A stretch of DNA of 64,000 bases from Rhizobium sp. S152 (GCF_030380735.1 NZ_JAUDRZ010000026.1:62001-126000); one strand, 5' to 3'. Positions 53,541 to 61,947 are shown, numbered from the stretch's first letter. Notes: generated by a model not told the origin, from the letters alone. Made by a program: numbers and translations.

Positions 53541-53554
53541 TTGATCGCAATCAA
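53541..53554. promoter_or_regulatory. FNR/FixK-type box upstream of the decarboxylase operon
   Basis: TTGATCGCAATCAA is a perfect match to TTGAT-N4-ATCAA and extends by CG on each side. Its centre is about 95 bases from the ATG of the AdiA-like gene, compatible with a -41.5 class II site. Confidence 0.7.
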
Positions 53555-53581
53555 CGTGCGGCCGAAAGGCGATGCGGCAGC

Positions 53582-54508
53582 CTATTCGGCCCACTCGACA
53601 TCGGCGGTAAAGGCGATTGTCAGCCAGCGATTGACGCTCTCGTCGCCGATCGCCGCGCCGATCTCGTCGCGCAGTGCGTCCCATTCCTCGAGCCGCTTCG
53701 GCGGCAGTCCCTCGGGAACGATGAAATAGAGCTCGATCTCGGTGGCGCGCCCCACACGCGCGACATAGGCGCGATAAGACAAAAAGCCGAGGCGGCGGAC
53801 GGTATCGGACGCGACGCGATCGACGTGCTCCTGCAGATCGACAGGCGCGATCAGCAAAATCTCGCTCAGCGCCTTCAATATGGTGGTGATCGGGATCGGG
53901 ATCATCACGAGGCAGACCAGGGCAAGCACCACGGGGTCGACATATCGTGCGATCCAGACAAGCGGCGTCGGCTGTACGGCAAGGCCGATCACGAAGGCGA
54001 CGAGCAGCGCGAAGGCGATGCCGCCGGACATGATCCAGGCCTTGATGTCGAGCGCGACGAAATCCGATTTCAGCCGCCGGTTCACCGCCGTCCCGATCCC
54101 CGCCATGATCGCGCAGACGACAAGTGTCGCGCCGGAATAGATGATCGCCGCCCCGAAATGCAGTTCGTGGCCGCCATTGATGATGCTGATAATCGCGTTG
54201 ATCAGCGCGTAGACGGCGACCGTCACCAACAGGCAGCCGTTGAGCAAAAGCACGATCGGCTCGAGGTGCCAGAAACCCATGGTGAAGCGGTTGCGGATGC
54301 GGCCAGACCTGGCGTCGTTGCGCGCCGATTGCACGATCAGGCTCGATACCCAGAGCGCGAGCCCGGTCATGGCGGCGTCGGCGAGTGAATAGACGCCGTC
54401 GAAGGCGATCGAGAACGAGCCGGAGAGAATGCCGAAGAAGATGCCGAGCGCCGCGACGACGACGGTGGCTACGATCGAGATTCGCAGAAACCCTTGCTCG
54501 TTCGACAT
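53582..54508 (-). CDS. Cation diffusion facilitator family transporter
   Basis: 308 residues with five to six membrane helices in the first 215 residues and a cytoplasmic C-terminal domain. The metal-site helix 2 reads FDGVYSLADAAMTG (Asp-x5-Asp) rather than HxxxD, and helix 5 DFVALDIKAWIMSGG. Asp-rich sites are found in iron- and manganese-type CDF proteins. It exports a divalent metal from the cytoplasm. It sits between the decarboxylase operon and the divergent AdiC-like gene, monocistronic. Confidence 0.87.
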   Translation of the reverse strand: MSNEQGFLRISIVATVVVAALGIFFGILSGSFSIAFDGVYSLADAAMTGLALWVSSLIVQSARNDARSGRIRNRFTMGFWHLEPIVLLLNGCLLVTVAVYALINAIISIINGGHELHFGAAIIYSGATLVVCAIMAGIGTAVNRRLKSDFVALDIKAWIMSGGIAFALLVAFVIGLAVQPTPLVWIARYVDPVVLALVCLVMIPIPITTILKALSEILLIAPVDLQEHVDRVASDTVRRLGFLSYRAYVARVGRATEIELYFIVPEGLPPKRLEEWDALRDEIGAAIGDESVNRWLTIAFTADVEWAE

Positions 54509-54702
54509 CGCTACCTCCCATGCTTCATTCGTTCCGCAGTAATACGCGCGTTGCTACGGGAATGTGAAGGCCGGCAGAACAGTCGGCAACTACGCATTGC
54601 CACGAATTGCGACCTTTCCGTTTTGCAGTGAAAATCGGTCCGGCAAAGGCGGTCCGACGGAGCTTCTGGTTCCGGCGTGGCGGTCTCGTGGGAGGGCACC
54701 GG

Positions 54703-56064
54703 ATGACGACATCGCCTGATGGCAAGAGCCTCGGACTTGCAGCCTGTACCGCCATCGTCGTCGGCAACATGGTGGGCTCCGGCTTCTATCTTTCTCCCGC
54801 CGCCGTCGCCCCCTATGGCAACCTGGCGATTCTAGTCTGGCTGATCATGGGTGCGGGCGCGATTTGCCTTGGCCTCACCTTCGCGCGGCTGGCAAGCCTC
54901 GTGCCCGCTGTCGGCGGCCCCTATGCCTATACCCGCCTCGCCTATGGCGATTTCGCCGGCTTCCTCATCGCCTGGGGCTACTGGATCTCGATCTGGACAT
55001 CGCTGCCCGTCATCGCCATCGCCTTTACCGGGGTGATCATCGATCTCGTCCCGGCGCTCGGCAATCGCCTGGCGGCCACTATTCTCACGCTTGGCGTGAT
55101 ATGGGCGATCGTCCTCGTCAACCTTCGCGGCGTCCATGCCGCCGGGCTCTTCGCGCAGGTCACCACCTACGCCAAGCTTCTGCCCTTCGGCGCGGTCGCG
55201 ATTATCGGCCTGCTCTATGTCGACACATCGCATTTCTCGGACTTCAACCCGAGCGGCCAGCCGATCCTGAAGTCGATCGCTGCCCTGGCGCCGCTGACGA
55301 TGTTTGCCTATCTCGGCCTGGAATCGGCCACCGTTCCCGCCGGCGACGTCCGTGACGCAAAGCACACCATCCCGCGCTCGACGGTGCTCGGCATATCGAT
55401 AGCGGCCACGCTTTACGTGCTCGGCACCATCGTCGTGATGGGCGTCCTGCCGCGCGAACAGCTCACTCATTCCATCGCCCCCTTCCCGGAGGCCGCCCGT
55501 GCGATGTGGGGCCGTGGCGGCGAGCTGGCGATCTCGATTGCGGTCGTGGTCTCCTCCATCGGCGCCCTCAACGGCTGGACGCTGCTGATGGGCCAGGTGC
55601 CGATGGCCGCCGCCCGCGACGGGTTGTTTCCATCGCTGTTCGCCCGCCTTTCCTCGCGCGGCGTGCCGGCAATCGGCATGGTGGTCTCGGCATGCCTTGC
55701 GACTCTGCTGGTCCTCGTCCAGGCGATGGGCGGCGAAGGCTTTGCGGCCGTCTACCGGCTGATGGTCGGGCTGAGCACGATGACGGCGGTGGTGCCCTAC
55801 GCCTTCTGCTCGCTCGCATCAGGCCTCGTCGCCGCCCGAATTGGCGAACGGATGCCGGGTGTCAGCCCGATCGAACTCGTTGCCTTCATCTTTGCGATGT
55901 TCACGCTTTACGGCGCGGGCGCCGAGCCGGTGCTCTACGGTCTCGTATTGCTGATGCTCGGCATTCCTGTCTATGTCTGGCAGCGGCGAAACGGTGCGCC
56001 GGCGCCCGCCGAACTGCCGGAGACGACAGCGGGCGCCATCACGCGCCCGGCCGTTCCCTCATGA
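54703..56064 (+). CDS. APC-family amino acid antiporter (AdiC-like, arginine/agmatine)
   Basis: 453 residues from the ATG at 54703 with GGGAGGG upstream; the frame is open from 54607. About 12 helices: VVGNMVGSGFYLSPAAVAPYG in helix 1 and FAYLGLESATVPAGDVRDAKHTIPRST in helix 6. The G[S]G motif and the Glu/Asp arrangement match AdiC and related arginine exchangers (also ArcD-like and putrescine carriers). Position between arcC and an AdiA-like gene favours arginine:agmatine or arginine:ornithine exchange. It is the only plus-strand gene in this cluster; no FNR box was found in its upstream region. Confidence 0.85.
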   Translation: MTTSPDGKSLGLAACTAIVVGNMVGSGFYLSPAAVAPYGNLAILVWLIMGAGAICLGLTFARLASLVPAVGGPYAYTRLAYGDFAGFLIAWGYWISIWTSLPVIAIAFTGVIIDLVPALGNRLAATILTLGVIWAIVLVNLRGVHAAGLFAQVTTYAKLLPFGAVAIIGLLYVDTSHFSDFNPSGQPILKSIAALAPLTMFAYLGLESATVPAGDVRDAKHTIPRSTVLGISIAATLYVLGTIVVMGVLPREQLTHSIAPFPEAARAMWGRGGELAISIAVVVSSIGALNGWTLLMGQVPMAAARDGLFPSLFARLSSRGVPAIGMVVSACLATLLVLVQAMGGEGFAAVYRLMVGLSTMTAVVPYAFCSLASGLVAARIGERMPGVSPIELVAFIFAMFTLYGAGAEPVLYGLVLLMLGIPVYVWQRRNGAPAPAELPETTAGAITRPAVPS

Positions 56065-56088
56065 TTTCTCCTGGGAAGTGCTGCTGCG

Positions 56089-57027
56089 TCAGTCGTGCCA
56101 GCTGAGGCTGGAAAAGGCGCTGCTGATGATCGTCCCGCGCTCGCCGCGCACCATGCCGGCGATGTCGGCGAGCGATCCGATGGCAGCGCTGCGCCCAGGA
56201 CCTTCAGCGAAATGGCACGCAGCATCCACCTTGGGCCCCATCGAGCCCGCCGGAAAGGAGAACTGCTTCATATCCCCCGGGCGCGCCCTGTGGATCGACC
56301 TCTGCGACGGCTTTCCCCAGTCTGTGCAGACAGCAGGCGCATCCGTCGCCATGATCAGCAGATCGGCATCCAGCTCGCGCGCTAGAAGTTCGGAGCAGAG
56401 ATCCTTGTCGATGACGGCCTCGACGCCGACCAGTTTACGGTCGGCACCCTTCTCGTACATGGTGGGGATGCCGCCACCGCCGGCGCAGATGACGATCGTG
56501 CGCTGCTCCAGCAGCCACCGGACGGGGCGCACCTCGAAGATGCGCTTCGGCAGCGGCGACGCGACCACGCGCCGCCACTTGTCGCCATCCTGCTTGAACG
56601 TCCAGCTCTTGTCCGTCCGAATGCGATCGGCATCGACCTTGTCATAGACCGGACCGACGAACTTGGTCGGGTTCTGGAAACCGGGGTCCTCGGCGTCCAC
56701 CTCGACCATCGTCAGCAGTGTCGCCAGCGGCTGCTCGAACGGCAGAAGGTTTCCGAGTTCCTGTTCGAGCATGTAGCCGATCATCCCCTCTGTCTCGGCG
56801 CCGAGGACGTCGAGCGGATAGGCCTCGTCGGGCTTGTAGGCCGCGCCCTGAAGCGCCAGCAGGCCCACTTGCGGACCGTTGCCGTGTGTGATGATCAGCT
56901 GATGCTCGGCGGCAAGCGGCGCGATCGCCTCGGCGGCAGTACGCGCGTTGCGCCGCTGGACATCGGCGGTCATCGCTTCTCCACGCCGGAGAAGCGCATT
57001 GCCGCCTAGCGCGATAACGACACGCAT
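56089..57027 (-). CDS. arcC: Carbamate kinase
   Basis: 312 residues from ATG 57025-57027 (MRVVIALGGNALLRRGE), one base after the arcB stop. It makes ATP from ADP and carbamoyl phosphate, the energy-yielding end of the arginine deiminase route. The glycine-rich N-terminus, ITHGNGPQVGLLALQ, VICAGGGGIPT, VEAVIDKDLCSELLA and GTIISSAF are all family marks. Length is normal. Last gene of arcABC. Confidence 0.97.
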   Translation of the reverse strand: MRVVIALGGNALLRRGEAMTADVQRRNARTAAEAIAPLAAEHQLIITHGNGPQVGLLALQGAAYKPDEAYPLDVLGAETEGMIGYMLEQELGNLLPFEQPLATLLTMVEVDAEDPGFQNPTKFVGPVYDKVDADRIRTDKSWTFKQDGDKWRRVVASPLPKRIFEVRPVRWLLEQRTIVICAGGGGIPTMYEKGADRKLVGVEAVIDKDLCSELLARELDADLLIMATDAPAVCTDWGKPSQRSIHRARPGDMKQFSFPAGSMGPKVDAACHFAEGPGRSAAIGSLADIAGMVRGERGTIISSAFSSLSWHD

Positions 57028-57028
57028 C

Positions 57029-58033
57029 TCAATCTCCCAGGGTCGCGACGAGCAGTGCCTTGATCGTGTGCAGGCGGTTTTCCGCCTGCTCGAAGGCGAC
57101 ATTGGCCTCGGATTCGAAGACGTCGTTGGTGACCTCGAGACCATCCTTCATCCCGTAGTCCTCGGCGATCTGCTTGCCCAGGACCGTCTCTGTGTCGTGG
57201 AAGGCCGGAAGGCAGTGCATGAACTTCGTTTGCGGATTGCCTGACGCCTTCATCAGGCTGGTGTTGACCTGGTAGGGCGTCAGCAGCTTGATGCGCTCGC
57301 GCCAGACATCCTTCGGCTCGCCCATCGATACCCAGACGTCGGTATGGATGAAATCGACGTCCTTCACGGCTTCCTTGGGATCGTCGGTCACGAGCAACCG
57401 CGCACCGGAGCGCTCCTGCAGGTCCCTGGCGATCTTCATGTATTCTTCCGAAGGCCACAGCGATTTCGGGCCGCAGATACGGACATCCATGCCCATCAGG
57501 CAGCCGACGATCAGCAGCGAGTGACCCATGTTCGAGCGCGTGTCGCCGACATAGGCATACCTGATATCGGCGACCGGCTTGTCGCTGTGCTCGCGCATGG
57601 TCATCACATCGGCCAGCATCTGCGTCGGGTGATACTCGTCGGTCAGGCCGTTATAGACGGGTACTCCGGCATAGCGGGCGAGCGTTTCCACGCCCGTCTG
57701 CGCCGAGCCGCGGTATTCGATCGCGTCATACATTCTGCCCAGCACCCGTGCCGTGTCCTTGAAGGATTCCTTGTGGCCGATCTGCGAGCCCGACGGATCG
57801 AGATAGGTCACGTTGGCGCCCTGGTCCGAGCAGGCGACCTCGAAAGCGCAGCGCGTGCGCGTCGAGGTCTTTTCGAAGATCAAGCAGATTTCCTTGCCCT
57901 TGAGGTGCTGCTGCTCCGTGCGGGCATATTTCGCCCGCTTCAGATCGCGGGCGATATCGAGCAGATAGCGGAACTCGCGCGGCGTATAATCCTGCACGGT
58001 CAGAAGCGAACGATTGCGCAGATTGAAACTCAT
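57029..58033 (-). CDS. arcB: Ornithine carbamoyltransferase, catabolic
   Basis: 334 residues from ATG 58031-58033, GGAG nine bases upstream. Carbamoyl phosphate-binding FEKTSTRTRCAFEVA, ornithine-binding EYHPTQMLADVMT, the catalytic Cys in MHCLPAFHDTETV and C-terminal DVFESEANVAFEQAENR are present. In this arcA-arcB-arcC order it works in reverse, splitting citrulline into ornithine and carbamoyl phosphate. It gives the ornithine that the SpeF-like enzyme and PotE antiporter can use. It starts 38 bases after arcA. Confidence 0.96.
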   Translation of the reverse strand: MSFNLRNRSLLTVQDYTPREFRYLLDIARDLKRAKYARTEQQHLKGKEICLIFEKTSTRTRCAFEVACSDQGANVTYLDPSGSQIGHKESFKDTARVLGRMYDAIEYRGSAQTGVETLARYAGVPVYNGLTDEYHPTQMLADVMTMREHSDKPVADIRYAYVGDTRSNMGHSLLIVGCLMGMDVRICGPKSLWPSEEYMKIARDLQERSGARLLVTDDPKEAVKDVDFIHTDVWVSMGEPKDVWRERIKLLTPYQVNTSLMKASGNPQTKFMHCLPAFHDTETVLGKQIAEDYGMKDGLEVTNDVFESEANVAFEQAENRLHTIKALLVATLGD

Positions 58034-58071
58034 TGTCTTGCTCCGTCGGGTCTGTTTCGTGGGTGAAGGCG

Positions 58072-59301
58072 TCAGTACGCCGGGTCGCGCCAGATCGGGC
58101 ACGTCATGCAATGTCCGCCGCCGCGACCGCGGCCGAGTTCCGATCCACGAATGGTGATAACCTCGATCCCGGCCTTGCGTAGCAGCGTGTTGGTGTAGGT
58201 GTTGCGATCATAGGCAACGACGACGCCGGGCTCGAGCGCCACGACGTTGTTGCCGTCGTCCCACTGCTCGCGCTCCGCCTGATAAGAGTTGCCGCCCGTC
58301 TCGACGACCCTGAGCATCGGCAGGTCGAGCGCTTCGGCGACCACCTCCAGCATCGGCGCGTTTTCCTGGTGGATCTCGAATGTGCCGTCGTCGTCCTTGG
58401 GGTGCATGCTGTAGCAGCGTATCTGGTCCACCACTTCGGCAAACAGCGTCACGACATCACGGTCGCAGAAGCTGAAGACCGTATCGAGGTGCATGGCCGC
58501 TCGGCTCTTCGGCATCAGGCAGCCGATCACACGCTTCACCGCCTTGTTTCGAAACAGCGCCTGCGCCACCTGCCCCACCGCCTGGTAAGTCGTGCGCTCG
58601 CCCATGCCGATCAGCACTGTACCGTTTCCGATCGGCATGACGTCGCCGCCCTCCATCGAGGCATTGGCGAACTGCTGATCGCTGTCGCCCCACCAGATCT
58701 TGAAATCGCCGTCGCGGAAGATCGGATGGAACTTGTAGATGGCGCGCTGGATAAGGGTCTCGGCCCTTCTCGCCGGCCAGAACATCGGATTGACGGTCAC
58801 GCCGCCATAGATCCAGCAGGACGGATCGCGCTGGAACAGCGTGTTCGGGATCGGCGGAATGACGAATTCGCTTTCCGGCAGAGCGCTCAGCATCAATGCC
58901 TTCGCCCGGACGTCAGGCAGGTCCGAAATGGAAATGCCGCCGATCATGAAGGCGGCCAGCTGGGTGGGATTCATCTCGTCGAGCCACGGACGCATGGCCT
59001 CCGCGATCTGCGACCCCAGCACGTTGGGGGTGATGCGCCGGTCGAGCACGAAGTCGCGCGCTTGCCTGTCGGCCAGCGTCTGTCCGAGCAGGTCGTGGAG
59101 TTCGAGAACTTCCACGCCCCTTTCCTGCATCTTCAGCACGAAATCGTAGTGATCCTTCTGCGCCTCATGCACCCAGAGCACGTCGTCGAAGAGCAGGCTG
59201 TGGCAATTGCCCGGCGTCAGACGCTGATGCGCGAGCGATGGTCGGCAAACCATCACGGTCCTGAGTTTGCCGACCTCGGAATGAACGCCAAAACCGCGCA
59301 T
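58072..59301 (-). CDS. arcA: Arginine deiminase
   Basis: 409 residues from ATG 59299-59301 with AGGGGG upstream. It hydrolyses arginine to citrulline and ammonia. N-terminal GVHSEVGKLRTVMVCRPSLAHQRLTP, FQRDPSCWIYGGVTVNPM, EGGDVMPIGNGTVLIGMGERTT, the Asp/His pair in MHLDTVFSFCDRD and the catalytic Cys near the end in GGGHCMTCPI are complete. First gene of arcABC; an FNR/FixK-like box lies 98 bases upstream and a 14-bp palindrome further on. Confidence 0.97.
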   Translation of the reverse strand: MRGFGVHSEVGKLRTVMVCRPSLAHQRLTPGNCHSLLFDDVLWVHEAQKDHYDFVLKMQERGVEVLELHDLLGQTLADRQARDFVLDRRITPNVLGSQIAEAMRPWLDEMNPTQLAAFMIGGISISDLPDVRAKALMLSALPESEFVIPPIPNTLFQRDPSCWIYGGVTVNPMFWPARRAETLIQRAIYKFHPIFRDGDFKIWWGDSDQQFANASMEGGDVMPIGNGTVLIGMGERTTYQAVGQVAQALFRNKAVKRVIGCLMPKSRAAMHLDTVFSFCDRDVVTLFAEVVDQIRCYSMHPKDDDGTFEIHQENAPMLEVVAEALDLPMLRVVETGGNSYQAEREQWDDGNNVVALEPGVVVAYDRNTYTNTLLRKAGIEVITIRGSELGRGRGGGHCMTCPIWRDPAY

Positions 59302-59398
59302 GAAATCCCCCTGGCTTCCCCTCGATCCGCTCGCGCCGCCTCCCTGATGGGCATGGCATACGGCCAACTCGACGTTAGGTCGACGGGATCGGCGGTGT

Positions 59399-59416
59399 CA
59401 TTGATCGCGCGCAATG
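59399..59416. promoter_or_regulatory. FNR/FixK-like box upstream of arcA
   Basis: TTGATCGCGCGCAA inside the near-palindrome CATTG-N8-CAATG. The left half-site TTGAT is perfect; the right is CGCAA. Its centre is about 106 bases from the arcA ATG, close to the spacing seen at 53541. Confidence 0.5.
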
Positions 59417-59432
59417 CCCGGCGCTTTGTAAG

Positions 59433-59446
59433 TCACCGATCGGTGA
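59433..59446. promoter_or_regulatory. 14-bp palindrome between arcA and the next gene
   Basis: TCACCGATCGGTGA is perfectly palindromic. It may be a second operator for arcA, or a transcript end for the 59471 gene; no T-run follows. Confidence 0.4.
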
Positions 59447-59470
59447 TTGTCAGGCCGATCCGCATGTCCG

Positions 59471-59824
59471 TTACTCGACGTAGAAAACCATGTTGCCGTT
59501 GCGCGCTCTCATCACCCATTCGATGTCATCCGGCGTAAGCTTCTTGGCCTTTAATTGGCCGACTAGCCACTTGTTCTGCCGCGCGGCGTCCCTGATCTGC
59601 TTCACGTGCTTCTCGTCACCCGGCGACGGATGGGCACCCGTCTCGACCGCCGTGCTGTAGCTGACCACGGAAATCCGCTTGCCGTGATAGGTGCGGACAT
59701 ATTCGGGAAGGTTTTCGCTCCAGTTCATGCGCCGATATTCCTGTCGTGTCTGTTGCGCATCCACGGGACAAGCCGACATGGCGGCCGGAACTATAATTCC
59801 AAGAACTGCGGCTAGCTTGATCAT
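59471..59824 (-). CDS. Small secreted hypothetical protein
   Basis: 117 residues with GAGGGCG upstream. A signal peptide (1-23, MSACPVDA) is followed by EYRRMNWSENLPEYVRTYHGKRISVVSYSTAVE and a C-terminal helix ending VMRARNGNMVFYVE. The repeated Lys/Gln helix (KQIRDAARQNKWLVGQLKAKKL) is amphipathic. No family is recognised. It is monocistronic and upstream of arcA on the same strand, 169 bases apart. Confidence 0.68.
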   Translation of the reverse strand: MIKLAAVLGIIVPAAMSACPVDAQQTRQEYRRMNWSENLPEYVRTYHGKRISVVSYSTAVETGAHPSPGDEKHVKQIRDAARQNKWLVGQLKAKKLTPDDIEWVMRARNGNMVFYVE

Positions 59825-59944
59825 CGTGGCGCCCTCGAAAGGATGGATTTGCGCCGGGAAATCTAACCGATGTCATCGCGGGGGGCATTGAGCGCAGTCA
59901 ATAACAGCGTCCCCGCGACGATTGGTGATCAGCCGGAACCGCGA

Positions 59945-59969
59945 GGAACATTTCCGGGGCATGCTCATT
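59945..59969 (+). promoter_or_regulatory. Possible EcfG-type promoter upstream of xthA
   Basis: GGAAC-N16-CATT; one base differs from the rhizobial general stress promoter GGAAC-N16-CGTT. Confidence 0.3.
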
Positions 59970-60110
59970 CCCCTATCGAGAGCGGACCGTGTCAACCGGA
60001 CGCGACAGGGATGGTGAACATGGCGGTTTTTCCGGTTTCCCGTCATGGCCAACGAAACGGCAGACGAGCGCCCCACCTGTCCGGCACCGCCTCGCCCGGA
60101 GGGGAAGCAG

Positions 60111-60908
60111 GTGAAGATCGCGACCTATAACGTGAACGGCATCAACGGCCGGCTGGAGGTTTTGCTGCGCTGGCTGAAGATGGATAAGCCGGATGTCGTG
60201 TGTCTTCAGGAACTGAAGGCTGCGGACGACAACTTTCCGAAAAAGGAGATCGAGCGCGCCGGTTATGGCGCCATCTGGCACGGGCAGAAGTCATGGAACG
60301 GTGTCGCCATCCTCGCCCGCGACAGGCAACCGTTGCGCACGCGCAAGGGGCTTCCCGGCGATACCGACGCCGCCGGCAGCCGCTATATCGAGGCGGCGAT
60401 CGACGGCCTGCTCATCGGATGCCTCTATCTGCCGAACGGCAATCCCGCGCCGGGTCCGAAGTTCAAGGGAAAGCTCGAATGGTTCCGCCGGCTTGACTCC
60501 TACGCCGCCGAACTGCTCGATCTCGACATTCCCGTCCTTCTCGCCGGTGATTTCAATGTCATGCCCACCGATCTCGACGTCTACAAACCCGAACGCTGGC
60601 GCGATGACGCGCTCTTTCGACCGGAGGTGCGCAAGGCCTATGCGAGCCTCGTCGACCAGGGCTGGACCGACGCGATCCGCCACCTGCATCCGGATGAGCG
60701 GATTTATACCTTCTGGAAATACTGGCGGAATTCGTTCGAGCGTGACGCGGGCCTGCGCATCGACCATATCCTGCTGTCGCCCATGGCGGCGCCGTGGCTT
60801 CGCAAGGCTGCCGTCTGCCGGACGCCGAGGGGATGGGAGCACACCAGCGACCACGCGCCTGTCATGATCGAACTCGATATTCCGGACCGAATTGTCGGAG
60901 AGCCTTGA
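60111..60908 (+). CDS. xthA: Exodeoxyribonuclease III
   Basis: 265 residues from the GTG at 60111, with GGAGGGG six bases upstream; the family starts at VKIATYNVNGIN. An ATG at 60045 would add 22 residues and is also possible. AP endonuclease signatures are present: CLQELKAAD (metal Glu), WNGVAILAR, IGCLYLPNGN (catalytic Tyr), LLAGDFNVMPTDLD, LRIDHILLS and TSDHAPVMIEL. It repairs abasic sites and trims 3' blocked ends. It is the paralogue with the KSWNGVAILARD form. It is monocistronic. Confidence 0.94.
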   Translation: MKIATYNVNGINGRLEVLLRWLKMDKPDVVCLQELKAADDNFPKKEIERAGYGAIWHGQKSWNGVAILARDRQPLRTRKGLPGDTDAAGSRYIEAAIDGLLIGCLYLPNGNPAPGPKFKGKLEWFRRLDSYAAELLDLDIPVLLAGDFNVMPTDLDVYKPERWRDDALFRPEVRKAYASLVDQGWTDAIRHLHPDERIYTFWKYWRNSFERDAGLRIDHILLSPMAAPWLRKAAVCRTPRGWEHTSDHAPVMIELDIPDRIVGEP

Positions 60909-60923
60909 AAGGCGGCGCGCATG

Positions 60924-61139
60924 TCACCGTCCGGTTTTCTTCAGCTCTTCAGGCTTGTGCGCCGCCCGCTTCCCCGATTTTTCGCTCTCGACGATATATT
61001 CGGGATTGTCCTTCGAAGCCTTCACCACATGGCTCTTGATCTTCGTCGGCGTGGTCTGCTTGCGCACGATCTTGCCCTCGGTCCTGCCCTGACTGGTGTT
61101 CCAGGAAACCTTGTCGCCCTGTTTGAGCTCTTCGCCCAT
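60924..61139 (-). CDS. DUF2945 (hypervirulence-associated TUDOR-like) protein
   Basis: 71 residues. The family pattern is LKQGDKVSWNTSQGRTEGKIVRKQT and KASKDNPEYIVESEKSGKRAAHKPEELKK. A small basic cytoplasmic protein with an SH3/TUDOR-like fold. Its role is unknown, although it is common in bacterial stress gene sets. It is followed by a DUF2171 gene upstream on the same strand. Confidence 0.9.
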   Translation of the reverse strand: MGEELKQGDKVSWNTSQGRTEGKIVRKQTTPTKIKSHVVKASKDNPEYIVESEKSGKRAAHKPEELKKTGR

Positions 61140-61158
61140 CGTGCGTCTCCAAAGAGAA

Positions 61159-61179
61159 GGAGCCGCGCGTGGCGGCTCC
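61159..61179 (-). terminator. Terminator after the DUF2171 gene
   Basis: GGAGCCGC and GCGGCTCC form an 8-bp stem; on the minus strand TTCTCTTT follows. Confidence 0.6.
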
Positions 61180-61185
61180 TGTCAT

Positions 61186-61419
61186 TCAGTTCATCGTCGA
61201 CCACTGGCTGTGGACATCGGCGGCGTTTTTCGTCAGGTGCACATGCGCATCGACATGATCTACCCAGTCGAGCGGAATGAGGTGGTGCTTGCCGTCCTCG
61301 GAATCGCCTTTGGTGAGCTTGATGCGTGACGATTCTTCCATGTGATCGACGGTACCGATATGCGTGCCATCGGAAGCGATTACTTCCATATGTTCGCGAA
61401 CCTGTTGTGCAGAGATCAT
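61186..61419 (-). CDS. DUF2171 protein
   Basis: 77 residues from ATG 61417-61419 with AAGGAGG upstream (frame open to 61476). The family sequence IREHMEVIASDGTHIGTVDHME and HLIPLDWVDHVDAHVHLTKN is clear; it forms a PRC-barrel-like beta fold. Perfect EcfG-type promoter GGAAC-N16-CGTT lies 30 bases upstream, so it belongs to the general stress response. Confidence 0.9.
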   Translation of the reverse strand: MISAQQVREHMEVIASDGTHIGTVDHMEESSRIKLTKGDSEDGKHHLIPLDWVDHVDAHVHLTKNAADVHSQWSTMN

Positions 61420-61448
61420 CGTTTCCTCCTTGAAAGATGCCTTTGTCA

Positions 61449-61473
61449 AACGTCGCGTGCGGTCGATGGTTCC
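61449..61473 (-). promoter_or_regulatory. EcfG/RpoE2-type promoter
   Basis: GGAAC, 16 bases, CGTT (minus strand) matches the general stress promoter exactly; the expected start point is about 24 bases before the DUF2171 ATG. Confidence 0.7.
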
Positions 61474-61497
61474 CAACCGAGGCCCATCACGCGCCGG

Positions 61498-61947
61498 CTA
61501 GGCGAGCGCGACTTCCTTACCGTGATAGGTCTCGCGAAATTCGTTGGCCCGCTTCTTGTCCGGAACGGTCACGATCACGAACCGCCGGCCTTCCCTGGGC
61601 GTGTCCTGATGGGCGAGATCGATCATCCATACGGTCAACGGCGCCTCTAGCGTTATCTCCACCAGACGTTCCATCGCCGGATCTTCCTCGTCCTCGACAC
61701 CGAACGCCAACTCATAGACGAACGTCTGCTGCTGCGGCGAACCGCCAAGCTGTTCGCGCATCCAGACCCACACACTCTCGAAATCGACGGGAAACGGCGG
61801 CAGTTCCAAATTCAGCTGAACGACATCGCGAGCGAAGATGACCTCGCCGTCAAAGAATGCATGTATGCCCAGAAAATATTCGGACATATCCAAATGATCC
61901 GAAAGGGATTCACGTAGGATTTTCAAATTCGAAGGTGTTTGAAACAT
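61498..61947 (-). CDS. Hypothetical cytoplasmic protein
   Basis: 149 residues from ATG 61945-61947 with GGGAGC upstream; the frame continues to 62292 without a better start. It is soluble and rich in acidic residues; the core has SDHLDMSEYFLGIHAFFDGEVIFARDVVQLNLELPPF and ends RRFVIVTVPDKKRANEFRETYHGKE. No family is known to me. Being among DUF2171, BA14K and DUF2945 genes, it may be part of a stress set, but no EcfG promoter is seen upstream. Confidence 0.65.
   Translation of the reverse strand: MFQTPSNLKILRESLSDHLDMSEYFLGIHAFFDGEVIFARDVVQLNLELPPFPVDFESVWVWMREQLGGSPQQQTFVYELAFGVEDEEDPAMERLVEITLEAPLTVWMIDLAHQDTPREGRRFVIVTVPDKKRANEFRETYHGKEVALA

Noticed and set aside
54509..54702. FNR/FixK box for the AdiC-like or CDF gene
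   Set aside because: No TTGAT...ATCAA-like symmetry was found in this divergent gap.
59640..59655. Repeat of the tRNA-Leu 3' end (TCTCGACCGC) as a possible attachment site bounding the arginine block
   Set aside because: Only 10-11 bases match, it lies inside a coding gene, and no integrase is present.
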